From NCBI RefSeq assembly GCF_001640805.2, contig NC_066853.1, forward strand, positions 20,855,242-20,919,241: DNA of 64,000 bases, read 5' to 3'. This DNA is from Lates calcarifer. Its lineage: Eukaryota > Chordata > Actinopteri > Centropomidae. The position numbers were made by a program, and so were the translations under genes. Position 1 is the first letter of the stretch. The number at the start of each line of letters is the position of its first letter. This document shows, piece by piece, positions 38,711-51,500 of this stretch. The notes under the pieces were generated by a model, which had not been told where the DNA came from, did no database searches, and saw only the letters and a program-made list of their open reading frames with translations.

Positions 38711-39985
38711 GTAAAGTTGGGGAAACTGGGCAATCAATTACCGTCAGTGGGAAATGAAGAGGTTGGAGCTTATTATTGCAGCTTATTGGTGTTTCTTTTT
38801 TTCCTCCTTCTGTTCGCATTAAATCACACAAGTGCTGCCCGCAGGCCCACACCTGTTGTTTGGATCGTTCAGGACCCTGCGGATGTCCACTCATATGAGT
38901 CTGTGTTTATATCCGCTGCAGTTTGCATTATTGTCTGTGTCTCGGTAGATGGTGGATGCTGTGGAGAAATGTGTTGGGCTTGAAAATAAGTCCAATGAAT
39001 ATTTAACTTTTCCTTTTTGTGTGATGAGATTCGCCAAAGACAGCAGTGGGAACATCCTCTAATCCGTAAAGTTTAAAAATTGATTATTGACTGTTGACCT
39101 TTTGATAAATCGCGTTTTCAGCATCAAACATCAAACAGTCAAATAAGCTGGTATTCATCACTCAGTCACAAGACAACATAAGAACTGAGCAGATCGCCTG
39201 TTAATTAGAATACGGGCATCACCGCCTGTCAGTGATGATGGTAGCTGTTGCATGAATGTGGTTTCTCTCATACCGATGACAAGCAGCCCGCAGGAAGTGT
39301 GCGCGCGCGTGCGTGTCAGGGCTTGATGTGATGTACTGGAGCTGTGACGGGTTCAGCAGAGCTCTCGCTGTGTGGACCCCCCGCCGGGATGCCGGCCAGC
39401 CACCCACCCACCATCACCATCCTGACGTTGCGCAGCGTCCAAGCGCGCGCGCGCTCTTGGTCCACACGGTGGCGCTCACTGTTATGTACAGGCGCGCGCG
39501 CTTTCCCGGATCTGTATGCCTTTAGACCATCCCAGTGCTGACCTGCAGAGCGCACTGTAAGCATAATCCACTGGGGTACAAAAGGCTGTGTAAGTGTGAG
39601 TGTGTTCTTGCACACACACTCACAAACAGTCCCTCTTGTTCTTTCACCTTATCTGTCAGTCTGGCTTCCTGCTTTGTCCCTGTGTTCTTCTTTGTCAGCC
39701 TCTGTTGGGCTGTCATCCCTTTTTTGTCTGTCTACACCCTGGCTCTGCTCTGACTCGGAGTCTCTGCCTCTCTCTCTTTCTTTTTGCCTCTCCCTCTCTC
39801 CAGCCTCTCCCTGTGTGTTTTGTGAGCACAGCTGCAGGCAGGCAGGCAGGGCTGAGTCTGTCATTGGGACTCACTAATGAGCCCTCCACTCTGTCTCCCC
39901 ATGTGGAGGAATGTTTGCACTGGAGAGTGAGTGAGAAAGAGAGCGAGAGAGAGGGGGAGCAAAGGGGGAGAGAGGGAGTCAGAGA

Positions 39986-40010
39986 GAGGGAGGGAGGGAG
40001 GGAGGGAGTG
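39986..40010. repeat. (GGGA)n tract
   Basis: Purine-rich GGGA units within a longer GA/GGGA stretch (about 39928-40030), probably 5' UTR or core promoter of the long caln1 form. Confidence 0.9.
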
Positions 40011-40212
40011 AGTGAGGAGCCAAGGAGTGGAGCGTGAGAGGAGCTGTCGTACCTGCTGCTCTCACTGCTCAAATATTAAACAAGGGGTTTCTGGGAACCG
40101 ATGCTGCTGCTCTGGGACAAGCCCAAACTGTGGAGGCAGCCAGGCTCAGTGGTTTGTGGACAGGCAGTCTGCCGCTGCTGCTGCTGGAGGCACCGCTGCA
40201 TCTAAGAGTCTG

Positions 40213-40424
40213 ATGGAGGAGGAGGTCACAGAGCCCGATCCTCAGACGGCGGAGCCCTCTGGCATGCCACCGCTGCCACCGCCAGGGAGGCACTCGGAGG
40301 TAAACGGAGACTTGCCGGGGACCCCATACCTGAGGGACGGGACGGTGGACGTGATGGAGAGTCCTGTGAGGGAGCCTGTTGTGCTGCAGTATCCTGCTGA
40401 GTACAATCACAGCCACCAGTATGG
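40213..40424 (+). CDS. caln1: caln1 first coding exon, long-form N-terminus
   Basis: Encodes 70 residues plus two bases of residue 71. It starts at the first ATG in a frame that is open upstream without another ATG. The product begins MEEEVTEPDPQTAEPSG, has a proline run PPLPPP at about 20-24, and ends AEYNHSHQYG; it is acidic, probably disordered, with no signal peptide. Donor GTAAGA at 40425 leaves GG, completed to Gly by the first base of the next exon, giving HQYG|EKMPFHHV. Human long CALN1 has TWEKMPFHHV at the same junction with a split codon, so the phase fits although the extension itself is not similar. A second in-frame ATG is at 40264. Exon use is inferred, not proven. Confidence 0.75.
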
Positions 40425-41826
40425 GTAAGAATCAGCATGGGAGAGACAGAGAGAAAGAGTGTCTGTTGCTGCAGGAAGCAGCTGGTAATGTGTCCAGAGA
40501 GGTAGTTCTTCTATGGGACGCTCCCGTTTCTTCTCCTAGTTTGGAGAACGTTTGACTCCTGGTCTGCGGTGATTGTTCGATGAATTGCTTTTGCAACCAG
40601 TTGACTGCGTTTTCAAATGTGCGATAAAGACTGTGCCTCTGTTGCACTGGAAAGTCATTTAACCATTAATTACTCTTAGAGAAGGTTCAGGCATGTCTCA
40701 TTGATCCATACTAATCTTTTTCACCTCATTATTTGCATTACAAGGACAGATTCTGACACACATATTTGTTTTGGTGTCATTTCACACACCTTAGAAATTG
40801 ATTCAGCTGGGTGATTAAAAGCAGTTGGTAATGAATGCATCCTGATAATGTCTTGAGAGATGAAGTGCTCTGTTTTTAGCATCATCTTTGTGTGTTTTGC
40901 TGCAGCAGTGTGCAGTATCATCAAAGGTTCATTGTGTTTACACAAATTCATATGAGTGGATTGAGTCATCAGTTGACACCAAGCTGCCACACTGCATGGA
41001 GACAGAATGGGAGATTGTCAATAAAATTGATGTGTGACCTGAACACCTCACTTTTGACTTGATCTAAAGTTTATGACTTCAAAAATCATCTACTTGGCTG
41101 TGCTGTCAATTTCCTCAAGTGAGTGTTTTCATCACCAACTGGTTGTGTGTATGTTCTCTGGCAATGATGGGAAATGATAAAACTGGTAACACTAGACTGA
41201 AAACTTGCTGCTGCATCTGCCACTTGGTGTGGAAACTTTGAAAGTATTCTGATTCTACGCTGCTTCATACTCTGCGACCACGCCTCAATCTGTGATGTCA
41301 CAACAGATGTTATATGCTTATCTTTTGTTTATCTCTGATAAGGGTGTGAGCTACAAAGACATTTTAACCGAACTGGAGTGGTGCAGGGGGGTGTTAACTG
41401 CCCCTGTGTGATGGGAAGGAATGCCAGCTCATCAGTGTTATGGAAATAGCATCATCTTGAAAGGAGAATTACATCCTGCTGATGACTTGATGTATTTGAA
41501 CTAGGAGGTGTATATAGATTTTTAGACATAATGATAACATGTCACTGTGCCACAGTACTCTTTACAAAGTTGATTTTGTGGCCGGAGGGTCTGCTGCTGG
41601 TACATAATGTTCTTCTGGTGTCCCCCTCAGTATCGGCCCATTGCTATTGGCTGTTGTGCCACTGGGTCTGATGTGAGAAATTGCCATCTGGCCTCCTTGT
41701 CATGCAGAAAGCTTTGAATAAAGCTGCTCTCTTTTCATCAGGTTGCTGTCTCTTGAAAGAGTTGAGACTCAGAACTGAGGACTTGGTATTTAGGTGTGTG
41801 TCGTGGATTGAGTAGTCATTTCTTGT

Positions 41827-41854
41827 AGAGAGAGAGAGAGAGAGAGAGAGAGAG
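41827..41854. repeat. (GA)14 microsatellite
   Basis: Uninterrupted GA run in caln1 intron 1. Confidence 0.95.
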
Positions 41855-42147
41855 GTCTGGTACTCGAAGGGTTGACTGACATGTATTACAAAGCTTCAGG
41901 ACAGATGAGAAGATCAGTGTGTTGAAATATTCTCTTGTTGTCAGGTTGCTCAGTGTTCACTGAGGACAAAAATCATCTACTGATCATTGTTCAGTATTTT
42001 AAAAGGACAAGGTTCAATCCTCTGAAGAATCATTTGAATTATTAGAGAAATATAGATTTTTCTGGACAATTTACAGATGCTCATGACATGAATACCTCCT
42101 TATAGAGAAGTGCAGTATGTTTGAAGACAATTTATCAGTCATTTCAT

Positions 42148-42432
42148 TGATAGAGAATTTTACAAACAACAATTTTGATATAAATTAATTGTTTAAGTCT
42201 TTAATCAAGTCAAAACAACAATCATTTGCTGTTCTCAGGGTTTCAAACACAAACAATAATTAACTGCCTTTTTTCTGATGCTATTTTGCCTTTGGATAAA
42301 CAAGCAATTTGAAGATGTTATTTTGGATTGTCAAAGCCATTGATGATTGATGTGCATTTTTCTGTATTTCTTAAGCTTTGACATTTTTATGAAAAGATGT
42401 AAGAAAAAAAAATATCATGGATTAATTTAGAA
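42148..42432 (+). repeat. Dispersed teleost repeat relic (family A, copy 2)
   Basis: Shows TGATAGAGAATTTTACAAAC, CAACAATTTTGATA, TTTGCTGTTCTCAGGGTTTC and AACAAGCAATTTGAAGATGT in the order expected for the common teleost repeat also seen at 13.75 and 52.93 kb. Diverged and non-coding. Confidence 0.65.
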
Positions 42433-43753
42433 TTGATTTTTATCCTGATCCTGACCTCCTAACCACACCTCCATATTATATGTTAATGTGTCACACTGAT
42501 CCTTGATGTCCAGTTGCTGGACACAAGTTTGCAGAGAGGAATGAGTTCATCTTCCCTTCCCGCCAGTTCTTTGAGGACATGCAGCATTTTAATGGTAACA
42601 GCGTAATTGCGGCTTACTGCTCCCTCCTTCAGGGTCAAAGTGTTTTGATTAGTCATGTCATCTTTGTCTTATCCTTGAAGTGTCAGTACAAGTAGTGCTT
42701 TCCCCTGCAAGGCATGCACACAAGTTTAGTGGAGGTGGTTTTATTTATGTCTCCGCTGTAATTGGGTTCAGTTCTACTTTGACCCGGTCTTAACAACAGT
42801 GGAAATACTTAAAAGGACTAATAGTAGTAATGCAGTAATAGTTTGTCTACTGTCAGACCGACTTGGAATAGTTGTATTGTGAGTGACTGGAAATACACTT
42901 CAAAAATCAAGAATATGTACACTCTAAATGCCTTTTTCCCCTCAAGTTCTGAGTGATTGTACATCATCATTAGAGTTTATTCATAATCATTAAATCCAAC
43001 AATGTATGCATCATTTTTGGGACTTTAATCACTGCGATCCATCAAATAAAAAAGAAAAATGAGCTTCTGCACTCAACTCAGAGACTTTTTTCAGGAGCTT
43101 TTAAAGTGCATAGATCATCTCTTTATAAAAGTACTGCTCAGGTTAAAGATGCTGTAGCTGCAAAGCTTGGTTGATAGTGTGTGAAACCGTTTCTACCTTC
43201 TCACTCAGGTGGATCAGATTATGTAGAATTTGGCGGGCAAATGCAGGAATATCGTGAGATTTTCAAATTCTGTAATCAAAGTCTTCTTATTTTCTGTACG
43301 TCAGGTGCACTGTAGTTTTTGCTGAAATTAAATTACGGCGCTCTGACCTTTATCTGCCGCCAAGTTATTCTCAGCCGCCAAACTTAACTGTCACCTCTAA
43401 TACCTCAGCTCTAAGAAGTGAATTGCCTGGTGATGGGTCGATCAAAGTGTGGAAACATATTTAGGCTTAAATTTGGAGCTCGAGAAACAGCAGAGTGACA
43501 GGTTGTCCCTGTGATTAAATGCCACAGGTCCAATCACAGCTAGCGGAGCCATCAGCGGCCATGTGTCTTGTCTGCTCAACATGTCCTTGAGCCAGACACA
43601 GACTTTGGACTCACTCACACACTGAAAGTCACTTTGGGTAACAGCATCAGCTAATGGCCTCATCGTGATGTAAAATTTGAGTTACTATCCCATAAAACGA
43701 GGGCAGGTTTCATCTCCTTTTACTGCCACGTTCATGTGTGATTTTAAACATTC

Positions 43754-44284
43754 TTAAAGGATAACTGCTGTGTTTTTGAACCTGGGCCTTATTTTTTTAT
43801 ACATGTTTTCAGGTGTGAATGATTTGAAATCAGTGCAGTAATGAGCAGGAGCAGTGTATCCGAACTGCTTAACAGCTGCTGCAGTGTAATCTAATGGGCA
43901 ATTTTCCATTAATGTACTTGTTGTTGACATGGATTTGCTTGATTGTTATTGTAAGTATCAGACATTTGGACATTATGGATAGGATTTCTACAGAGACAGA
44001 TAATTTATTAAAGGTCCTTTTCATTTAACCAGAAACATAGTTTTATATCACTACCAGACTCATTTGATGGCAAATTTTACAGAGCAGAACACAGGAGCTG
44101 CTGGAATACCGCTGCCTCAGTCAGTAAGTTTGTTTGTGTTTGTATTTTGTTCCTATGGTACGTTTACTTTTTTGTTAAGGATCTGAATCATTTTTCCAAC
44201 ACCCAATGTCATGCAATAATACAAACAAACTAGCGGATGGAGGCAGCAGTATTCCAGCAGCTCCAGTGCTCTGCAGCCCTAAGT
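43754..44284 (+). repeat. Dispersed repeat, copy 2 with internal inverted repeat
   Basis: Relative of 7588-7900 and longer. Begins AAAGGATAACTGCTGTGTTT / TTGAACCTGGGCCTTATTTT, a phrase I recognise from teleost interspersed repeats. Near its end it has inverted arms of about 38 bp: 44082-44120 (with GGAGCTGCTGGAATACCGCT) and 44238-44276 (with AGCAGTATTCCAGCAGCTCC). No open frame. Probably a non-autonomous element; class unknown. Confidence 0.7.
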
Positions 44285-47200
44285 GTAAGGGGGAAAAAAG
44301 CATCTGTGTGTATCCTCAAAGAGTTGGAGATTGAGAATTTGTCAAAGCAGCCTGCTCAGTAAAATACTGAGGTACCATCCAGTGATTTTATCTCTAAGTC
44401 ATTTCTATGGCTCACTTTTATCAGCCACTCAATCTGAGTATTAAATCTGAGAATCCTCGCCTCTTTTTCTATTGAACTGATATATCACACTATGCAGGAA
44501 ATGGCTATTTGATGAGGGGGAAAAAAGAGAGAAAAAAATAGATGTGTTCTTGGTTGAGGCTGTGGTGATCACTTCCTGATTTAAGTGATTACTGTATGTT
44601 GCTCTGCTGCTGAAGGGCAAATTAGCTTGTTCAGCTTAGACCTTGATCAGTTTAATCAAATGTAATGATGGTGATGGCTGTGAACAGCTCTGTTTTACAC
44701 TGTCTACCTAAGGGGTTGAAGATCAGGTGTTTTACTGTTTCACCACATAATCTCACACTCCATCTTCTGCATTAATAAACACTATGTCCTTGTGAGACAT
44801 TATAGTAAAATATTGCAGTAAAAATCTTATCTCCTGTTAATGAGCCATGCTCTCGACATACGGTTAGACTTGTCTAAATCTTTGTTTGTTTGCCAGTGAT
44901 GTCAGATTTCGTGCTCCTTGGTGCACTCACTCTTTTTAAGTTATTTGAAAAGAAGAAATATGTCAATACATTTAATTGGTGCAGTTCAGTGATGCTGAGT
45001 GTGTTTTTAATGCACTCTAAGAAGTCAGGTCATCATAGCAAAGCATGGCTATTAAAGCTTCAAAGCAAAGCAAATGGTTCTACAGATATACAGTATTTGT
45101 TGGAAAAAATCTGTGCTCTTCGAGGGCATTCTCAAACAGTCTGACCAGCAATGAAGATTGTGCTGAACATTAAAAGTTAGTTTCATCAAACACTACCAAA
45201 GATAGTACACAGGGAGGAGCTGTGGTAGAAAATGATGTTGAAGTGATAATGATAAGTATCAGGTTATGTCCACCCTGTACACCTGCATGAATATGGCTGG
45301 ATTTACTTGCCACACAGCTGTGAATGAATCAGTGATTGTGAAGCTTATATGAACTTGTACAATATAAATACAAATGTGACTTCAGTGCTCTGTCTGAACT
45401 AATTCTATGCTTTAACATGTCAATTACATATTGAAATTGCTTGCCTTTTCTCCAACAAATGGTCAAAAACCCATAGATATTTAAATTACCATGATCTTAA
45501 ACAGATAAAAGCAGTAAAAACAACAGTTGAGAAAACAGTGCTATCACATGGTCCATTTAGAACAGAACAGCTCGTAAATGGACCTTGTGGCGAGATTGTC
45601 TTCTCAACTACATAGGTGTTTGAACTCCAATAAGCCGTCACATTCTATAAAGCCCATTTTGCTTGTAAAGCCCCACTAATTGTAAAGGAGCTAGTAACTA
45701 CAGCCATCTGATAAATGTAGTTCAGTAGAAACTGAACATTTCTCACTGAAAAATAAGAAGTACCAATCTCTGGATTTTGTTTCCTCCAGTACATCTCAGA
45801 CTCATCTCAGTATGGTGATCAACAACATCAACAAAATCACGTTCCTTGTTGCTAAAAGGCATGTCAGCCCCTCTGGTCAGTGCTGCTTTGTATGAGCTTT
45901 TAGCCAGATAAACAGATTATTGAAGAATGCAGAGTGGAGGTGGAAGGTGTCAGAAATGTGAGAAAACTCACAATGGAAGCCATAATCACTCTCCATGCTC
46001 AAAGAGCACACACACACGAGACATAAACGACACACACGGCTGACTTTTTGCCATTGTAAAGCCAAAAGTATGAGCTGCATAACATTACTGCATTTAATTT
46101 AATCCCCCCAGTTTTTGTCTCTCTGCTCTAAAAACATTTTCAAAACCATTCTCATTTATTCCACCCCTGACTGCAGAGTCTGGTCCTGATGAATTCATTG
46201 TAATGAACTGCATGTAAATTCTGTCCCTGCATGGTAAATCATTCTGATCAATATTTCTCCATGTTGGCTGCAGCAATACATACCAAGGATAGTATACACC
46301 TGTGCCAAACAGCTGACAATATATGGGCTGCCTTGTAACAATAATACGGAAAGAGCGGACAAGAAGGATGATTGTAATACTCATAATGACAGCTGAGAGA
46401 TGACTGAATAATTGATGAATTAGGAAGTGAAAAATCCTGACATTACGTGCAAAGAAAGACGTCCGTAAAAAGAGCTTTGGGCATAGTTGCAGATGTCTTG
46501 ATATGCATGCTTATTAAACTGACAAACAAGAAAGATGCAGGGACCAGTTTTCAATTTGTGAGGCAACGGATTGGCTGGCAGCTCCAACCATTGAAGCATT
46601 GAGCCTGGCAGGTGCTGGACAGGGCAGGATGATAGCAAAAAATGTAAAGATATATTTAATTATTGGACAGATATGCCAACATAATTTACTTTTGCTGCTG
46701 GGGAAATAGTAAACAACAGAGTTTGTCATTTTGCCAAAACAAAAAATACCACTGTCTTAGGCACGACTTAATGGCTTTATTAGTGGTTAATGAATCTTTT
46801 ACTAATGCTTTGTATATTAGTAATACGCCTTTAATATAATCAGCAACCAGACTTAATGACTCACAAACATCTGTAAGTGAAGACTTAATGGCTAATCAGA
46901 GGTAATTTATAAAAGGTCATGAGTTACTCGGGTTATAAAATGCCTTCAGGTCTGCAGTAAGAAATGTGAGCACTGCTTTGTGTCCATTGAAGAGGTCTTT
47001 CTGTGTTAGTATGCTACCTTTGTTGCTTTTCTTTTATTGCAAAACTAGATTTTGTGCAAGAACCACGCAGTAAACCTACCTCTAATAATCAGGGTGAATT
47101 TAAGAGCAAGCTAAAGGTTTTGTTACATGAAAAGACACAGGCTGAGAGATTTGTTTGCAACTCGAAGGTTGTTCTTAAAATTGTTTCTCACTGATAAAGC

Positions 47201-48396
47201 CTTAATAATTAATAAAACACTGGTTACAACCCATTGTTACATTATGTATACCTTTTTACAGAGCAGTATGTGTAGTGCAGTGATCATTCACCTAGCAAAT
47301 GTGTAGTAAAAGAGATGAATTGGACGAAACTAGCAATGTAACGAGCTGAGGAATTAGACTCATTCACCTCAGCATAATATATTTGATAAGTTTGCTCAGA
47401 AACTGGAACAGCAGCATGCATGTGTGATGCTAAGGATAGATTTCAGTCAGTCCTGTGGTTTCTGCTTAAAATCCAAAACCAGAACTGCTGCACATCTGTT
47501 TGTGGTCTTAAGTTCCAAAAGCACATTTCACTTCTAAGTTCATTTCAAATGTTGCAGGTGTTTTGTTACCAAGCTTTTATAATTGTGTGGCTCTGATGAA
47601 CGAGACAAACACACTGAGAAGCCCAGTGCTCCAGAGAAGTTCAGTGCTCTGCATTGTGTAATATCTCAGCCCATTTTGAACTCCTCATTCTGTCTCAGAA
47701 GCATCTCCTCAAAGTGCTCATTGAGATGAAATCTAATTAGAGAGGAGGAAGTAGTCCCCCAAATCTCTCTGGTCTATGTGCTCTTATTTTCCTCCTGTGC
47801 CCTTGGGCTTCGATTTATTGAATAATTAATTGCCTCAGTCACATTTGCACATACGATATACACGCGCGAGTTCTCACGCACCCTTCACATACACACACAT
47901 TCACTACATTTACTTCTTGTTATATGAGTCTCCCTCACTGTGCGACTTCTCATTTGGTGAATGAGTTCTGCTTCATTTATAGATCTCGTTTATGCCGTGC
48001 CCCTCGGACCTTAATTTGTTTTTTGCTTCACCAGTATCACAAATGGGCAAACGAGATCTCTGTAGCTGATTATGGGTTCACATTTCATGTTGAAAAAACC
48101 TTGCAGGTCATTTCTCATAACTTTATTTTAGATAAGTGGCTAATAACAAGTCTAATGTACAGTGATGTTGCAACGACCATGAAATATCGCAGATGAGATG
48201 CCCCCCCCCACCCCGCTCCCCACGCCCCACCCCCTGCTGGTAAAGGCTTCTTCAGAGACATGTTATGTGTGTGGCTTTTAATTGCTGTTTGTGTTCAGAA
48301 TTAATCTTCCAAAAAACCCAAGAGAGACATCTCCCCTTCAGCTCCTCTTTCCTTCCCTTCGCTGCTGTCTAAACATTTCCTTCTGTTGTCTCTCAG

Positions 48397-48518
48397 GGAG
48401 AAGATGCCGTTCCACCATGTGACGGCAGGCCTGCTCTACAAGGGGAACTACCTGAGCCGCTCGCTGTCAGACAGCGACAGCGACGTGCTGGCCAGCATCT
48501 CTGTGGAGGAGCTTGATG
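48397..48518 (+). CDS. caln1: caln1 coding exon 2, with the conserved MPFHHV start
   Basis: Encodes the end of residue 71, residues 72-111 and the first base of 112 of the long form. It contains EKMPFHHVTAGLLYKGNYLS, then RSLSDSDSDV and SVEELD. This matches calneuron-1, a neuronal EF-hand calcium sensor of the Golgi and membranes. The ATG at 48404 (context gagaagATGc, A at -3) is where the short form described in vertebrates starts, so it can serve as an internal exon or as the start exon with a non-coding leader. Acceptor AG at 48395-48396 follows a T/C tract; donor GTAAGG at 48519. Phase 2 in, phase 1 out. The serine/aspartate-rich stretch replaces the SAGSDSEQ-like stretch of the human protein. 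Confidence 0.95.
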
Positions 48519-51500
48519 GTAAGGCAAACTGTCTGGCTGCTGTCCTGCTTTTTTCTTAATGTCTATTAAAAGTGATTTGGCTGCTGCTTCCTGCCTCTCT
48601 ACCCCCGTAATTACTACTACAAATGAAGACGAGAAGGTGATATTGTCTACTGTGTGTTGTTACTATAACCTGAAACGCATCCTTGAAGAATTTGTTTCAA
48701 GATAATGCTTTTATTTAATTGCATTTCAGTAATTTCAGTTATTAATTCAACTCAGTGTCTCTTCTGGGAAAAAGTATATATTGTATAGAGGATGTGCCCT
48801 GTTTTTTCAACAGCCAAGCTTTAGTCTGTTTTTACTACTTTCCATTTTATTTATTTTCAAGCGGTAACCCTAAGGTCTGCCCCACTGTAAAAAAAAGACA
48901 GCAGCAAAGTTAGACTAAAATACTTGCTTCTGGAATATGGGGCTTTATACGAAGTAATATGAACTCATTGCAGCTTTACGTTTAGTTATACTTCATGCCA
49001 GCTTGAGGGGGATGTAGTAAACAGTTAAACCAAAAGTTAAAGAACAGCATTGACAGCAGTGTAAAAGCAACAAAGATGTTGAGGATCATGGAGAATGTTG
49101 AGAAGATCTTTGACTGTGTGTGGTGAAAAAATAAAGGAAAGGCACTTAGAGTCATGCGATTTTAAGGCGCATCAGACGGTCACACAGTGGGAGCCACTGC
49201 GTAAAAATGACTATTTTAGGCAACAAGCCTGTTCAAGCTGCTGAGTCCTAAACCCATATGGAGCTTCGTTTTTCAGAAAACATTTCTAGTTACTTAACAG
49301 ACCTGCTGTTGATGTAGTATACCAGAGGGTGGCTGTGACATATCGACTCGTGACAGGTTTATTTCTAAGGACAGATGCTGATCCAAGTGGCCTCAGTCAG
49401 TTTTATAGTCAGTAATGCTTTGAAAAACAATACAGTGCTGCAAAACCGGCAGCATCCTCTTCAACTGAGCCAGCAAAGCACAGTGATGCATTATTCTCTG
49501 CGTAGCTTATCTCACCTGGAGCATTTGTGGTCCGCTGGCTTCTCTGTCCGACTTCACGTCAGTGCTGTAGCCGAGCCTGTGTTTATGAACCCTTTGTTTT
49601 GGAGTCTGTCTGAGAGTAATCACCCGGGGCTGTAGAACACAAACCTGATCAATAACAGTCTGCTGGAGTCAGCAATGGCAGCCTCACAGGCAGCAAACAA
49701 ACTAAACTCCACCAGACCTCCAAAATATTAATCCATTGATGCAACATTAAGCTGCCGCCTGGAAAATTGGCTGCACGGCGCACAGTAATAGCCAGATACT
49801 GTGTCAGGGTCGAGTTTTAATATGCATGGAGATATTTGCAACGTATGAATTTCTCATTCCAGTTTTGTCGGTTCGTGCTGTTTGGTGAATAAGAAATGGT
49901 TTGTGGTTAGAGGGTCCCCCTGAGGTCAACTAAACACTGTGAGCCTATCAGCACTGTAATACTTTTATTAGCATGTACTACACACTACATGTTGAGTGGT
50001 GAAATCAAAGGGGTAGACAAATTAGAATAACGATACCACTGGGATCCACACAAATTACTCTTTTCATGGATATCTGTGATTTCAGGGGAACTTTTCCATA
50101 AACCCACCAAGAAATCATATAATAAGAATTTCCTTTTGACATTAGATCCTACCACAAAATCTCAGTTGTAAATTTTCCTTTAAAAGTAATCCATTCAATT
50201 GTGTCTGTACAACTATGATTATAATAAAAATAGGGATTGGTATTAACTAATGCAGAGACTGCAGATTGGCCAAAATCTAACACAGGTCCCACAAGTAAGG
50301 GCAGAAACTGTAGTGCCAAAACTGGAGACATTCATCTCAAATTAGAATTAGAGTCAGACAAAAGAAAAACAACAACATGCAAACAGGAGTAACAAAATTG
50401 TGCTACAGTGACAGCATTTAGTACATTTGTGATGGAAATAATTGATCTGAAACAGGGAATCTGGACATACAAGGTTTTCATCAGACACCAGGAGAAACAG
50501 TCTTACCTGTCCTGCGTCTTTTTCAGCCATCATTAGCAACACCTCTGTGTCTCCCACCGATTCCTTCTCTCCCGGTGCAGCTTACACAGCCCTCCACATT
50601 CTGCACATTCAACACTTCTGCTTCACAATATTTAAAGAGGCGATTTACTGTATTTGTCCAGGGCCATTAAAAAGCTTGCAGCAGAGGCTGAGCTGTCACA
50701 TGGCTGGCTGTGTGGAGTCAGTCAGCTGACATGTTTTTTGGTAGTGTCTCCCAGGAGAAGCTTGTAGAGTTGACTGTCATTGTAACAGCAAGAGTTAAAT
50801 GTGCTATGTATGATCTTGTTGGATTTGTAGGATGCAGTGTTAATTAATACATAAAAACAGAATTTGCAAGATGCTGCATTGATCTTAGAGATTTCAGTAA
50901 AAATGTGTGAACAAGCACACACGTCATGTCAAACTGGGCTTTATAGCCGAGTCCTCTGATCTGTGGTCCGGTCAAAAAGCTAAAACCAGGAGCTCTTCTA
51001 TCACTCAGATGAAGACTGGCTGTATAGATTTCACTTGAGCTTTTACATCCAAATGCCAATTAGAGTTAATCTAGTGTGTCTTCATTAACACTCAGCCACA
51101 ACATCCCTCTAAAAGTAATGAACCAAATTTATAATGATGGCCACCGCTCACATCGTTATCGTCACAGCTGTCATTTATTCATCTGAACGTATAACATGGT
51201 TAATGACATGCTAGATACTCTGTTCCAGGGATGCACTGCCCTTGCCTCATGACTTGACACATGCATCCTTTGTGTCCTCTGAGAGCAATTTGTACATTTC
51301 TTGCAACTCCATTGTTAATTTAAGAGCAGACAGTTTTTTGTTTTATTCATTAACAAATTTATGCAAATTGGGATACAGTTTGCTGCAGGCAAAGGCATAT
51401 AAAAGAGAATAGTGCAGGAGAGTAGCCCTGTACTGCTCCTGACCCAAATGCAAGGGCAAAGCATAGGTCTAAAGAATCACCTTTATACTGGGGATGTGAA

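Larger units (their letters stand above)
38141..40212 (+). promoter_or_regulatory. caln1: CpG-rich caln1 promoter and 5' UTR region
   Basis: CpG density rises sharply here compared with the surrounding AT-rich DNA, with GCGCGCGCG runs at 39300-39310, 39443-39454 and 39491-39502. A CCAAT box lies at 38142-38146, and TGACG-TTGCGCAGCG (CRE half-site plus NRF1-like) near 39422-39437. No TATA box is evident. Two candidate first exons sit inside (about 38.2-38.71 kb and up to 40.42 kb), so two start regions are likely. A purine-rich GGGA tract at 39986-40010 precedes the coding start. Start sites cannot be fixed without transcripts. Confidence 0.6.
40425..48396 (+). other. caln1: caln1 intron 1, 8.0 kb
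   Basis: Phase-2 intron, GT at 40425 and AG at 48395-48396. No nested gene that I can support. It holds a GA repeat at 41.83 kb, dispersed repeats at 42.15-42.43 and 43.75-44.28 kb, and a C-rich tract near 48.2 kb. Confidence 0.8.

Noticed and set aside
39313..40072. Many overlapping open frames on both strands in the CpG-rich region
   Set aside because: High GC and simple repeats remove stop codons; frames contradict each other, and only the frame from 40213 joins a real exon.
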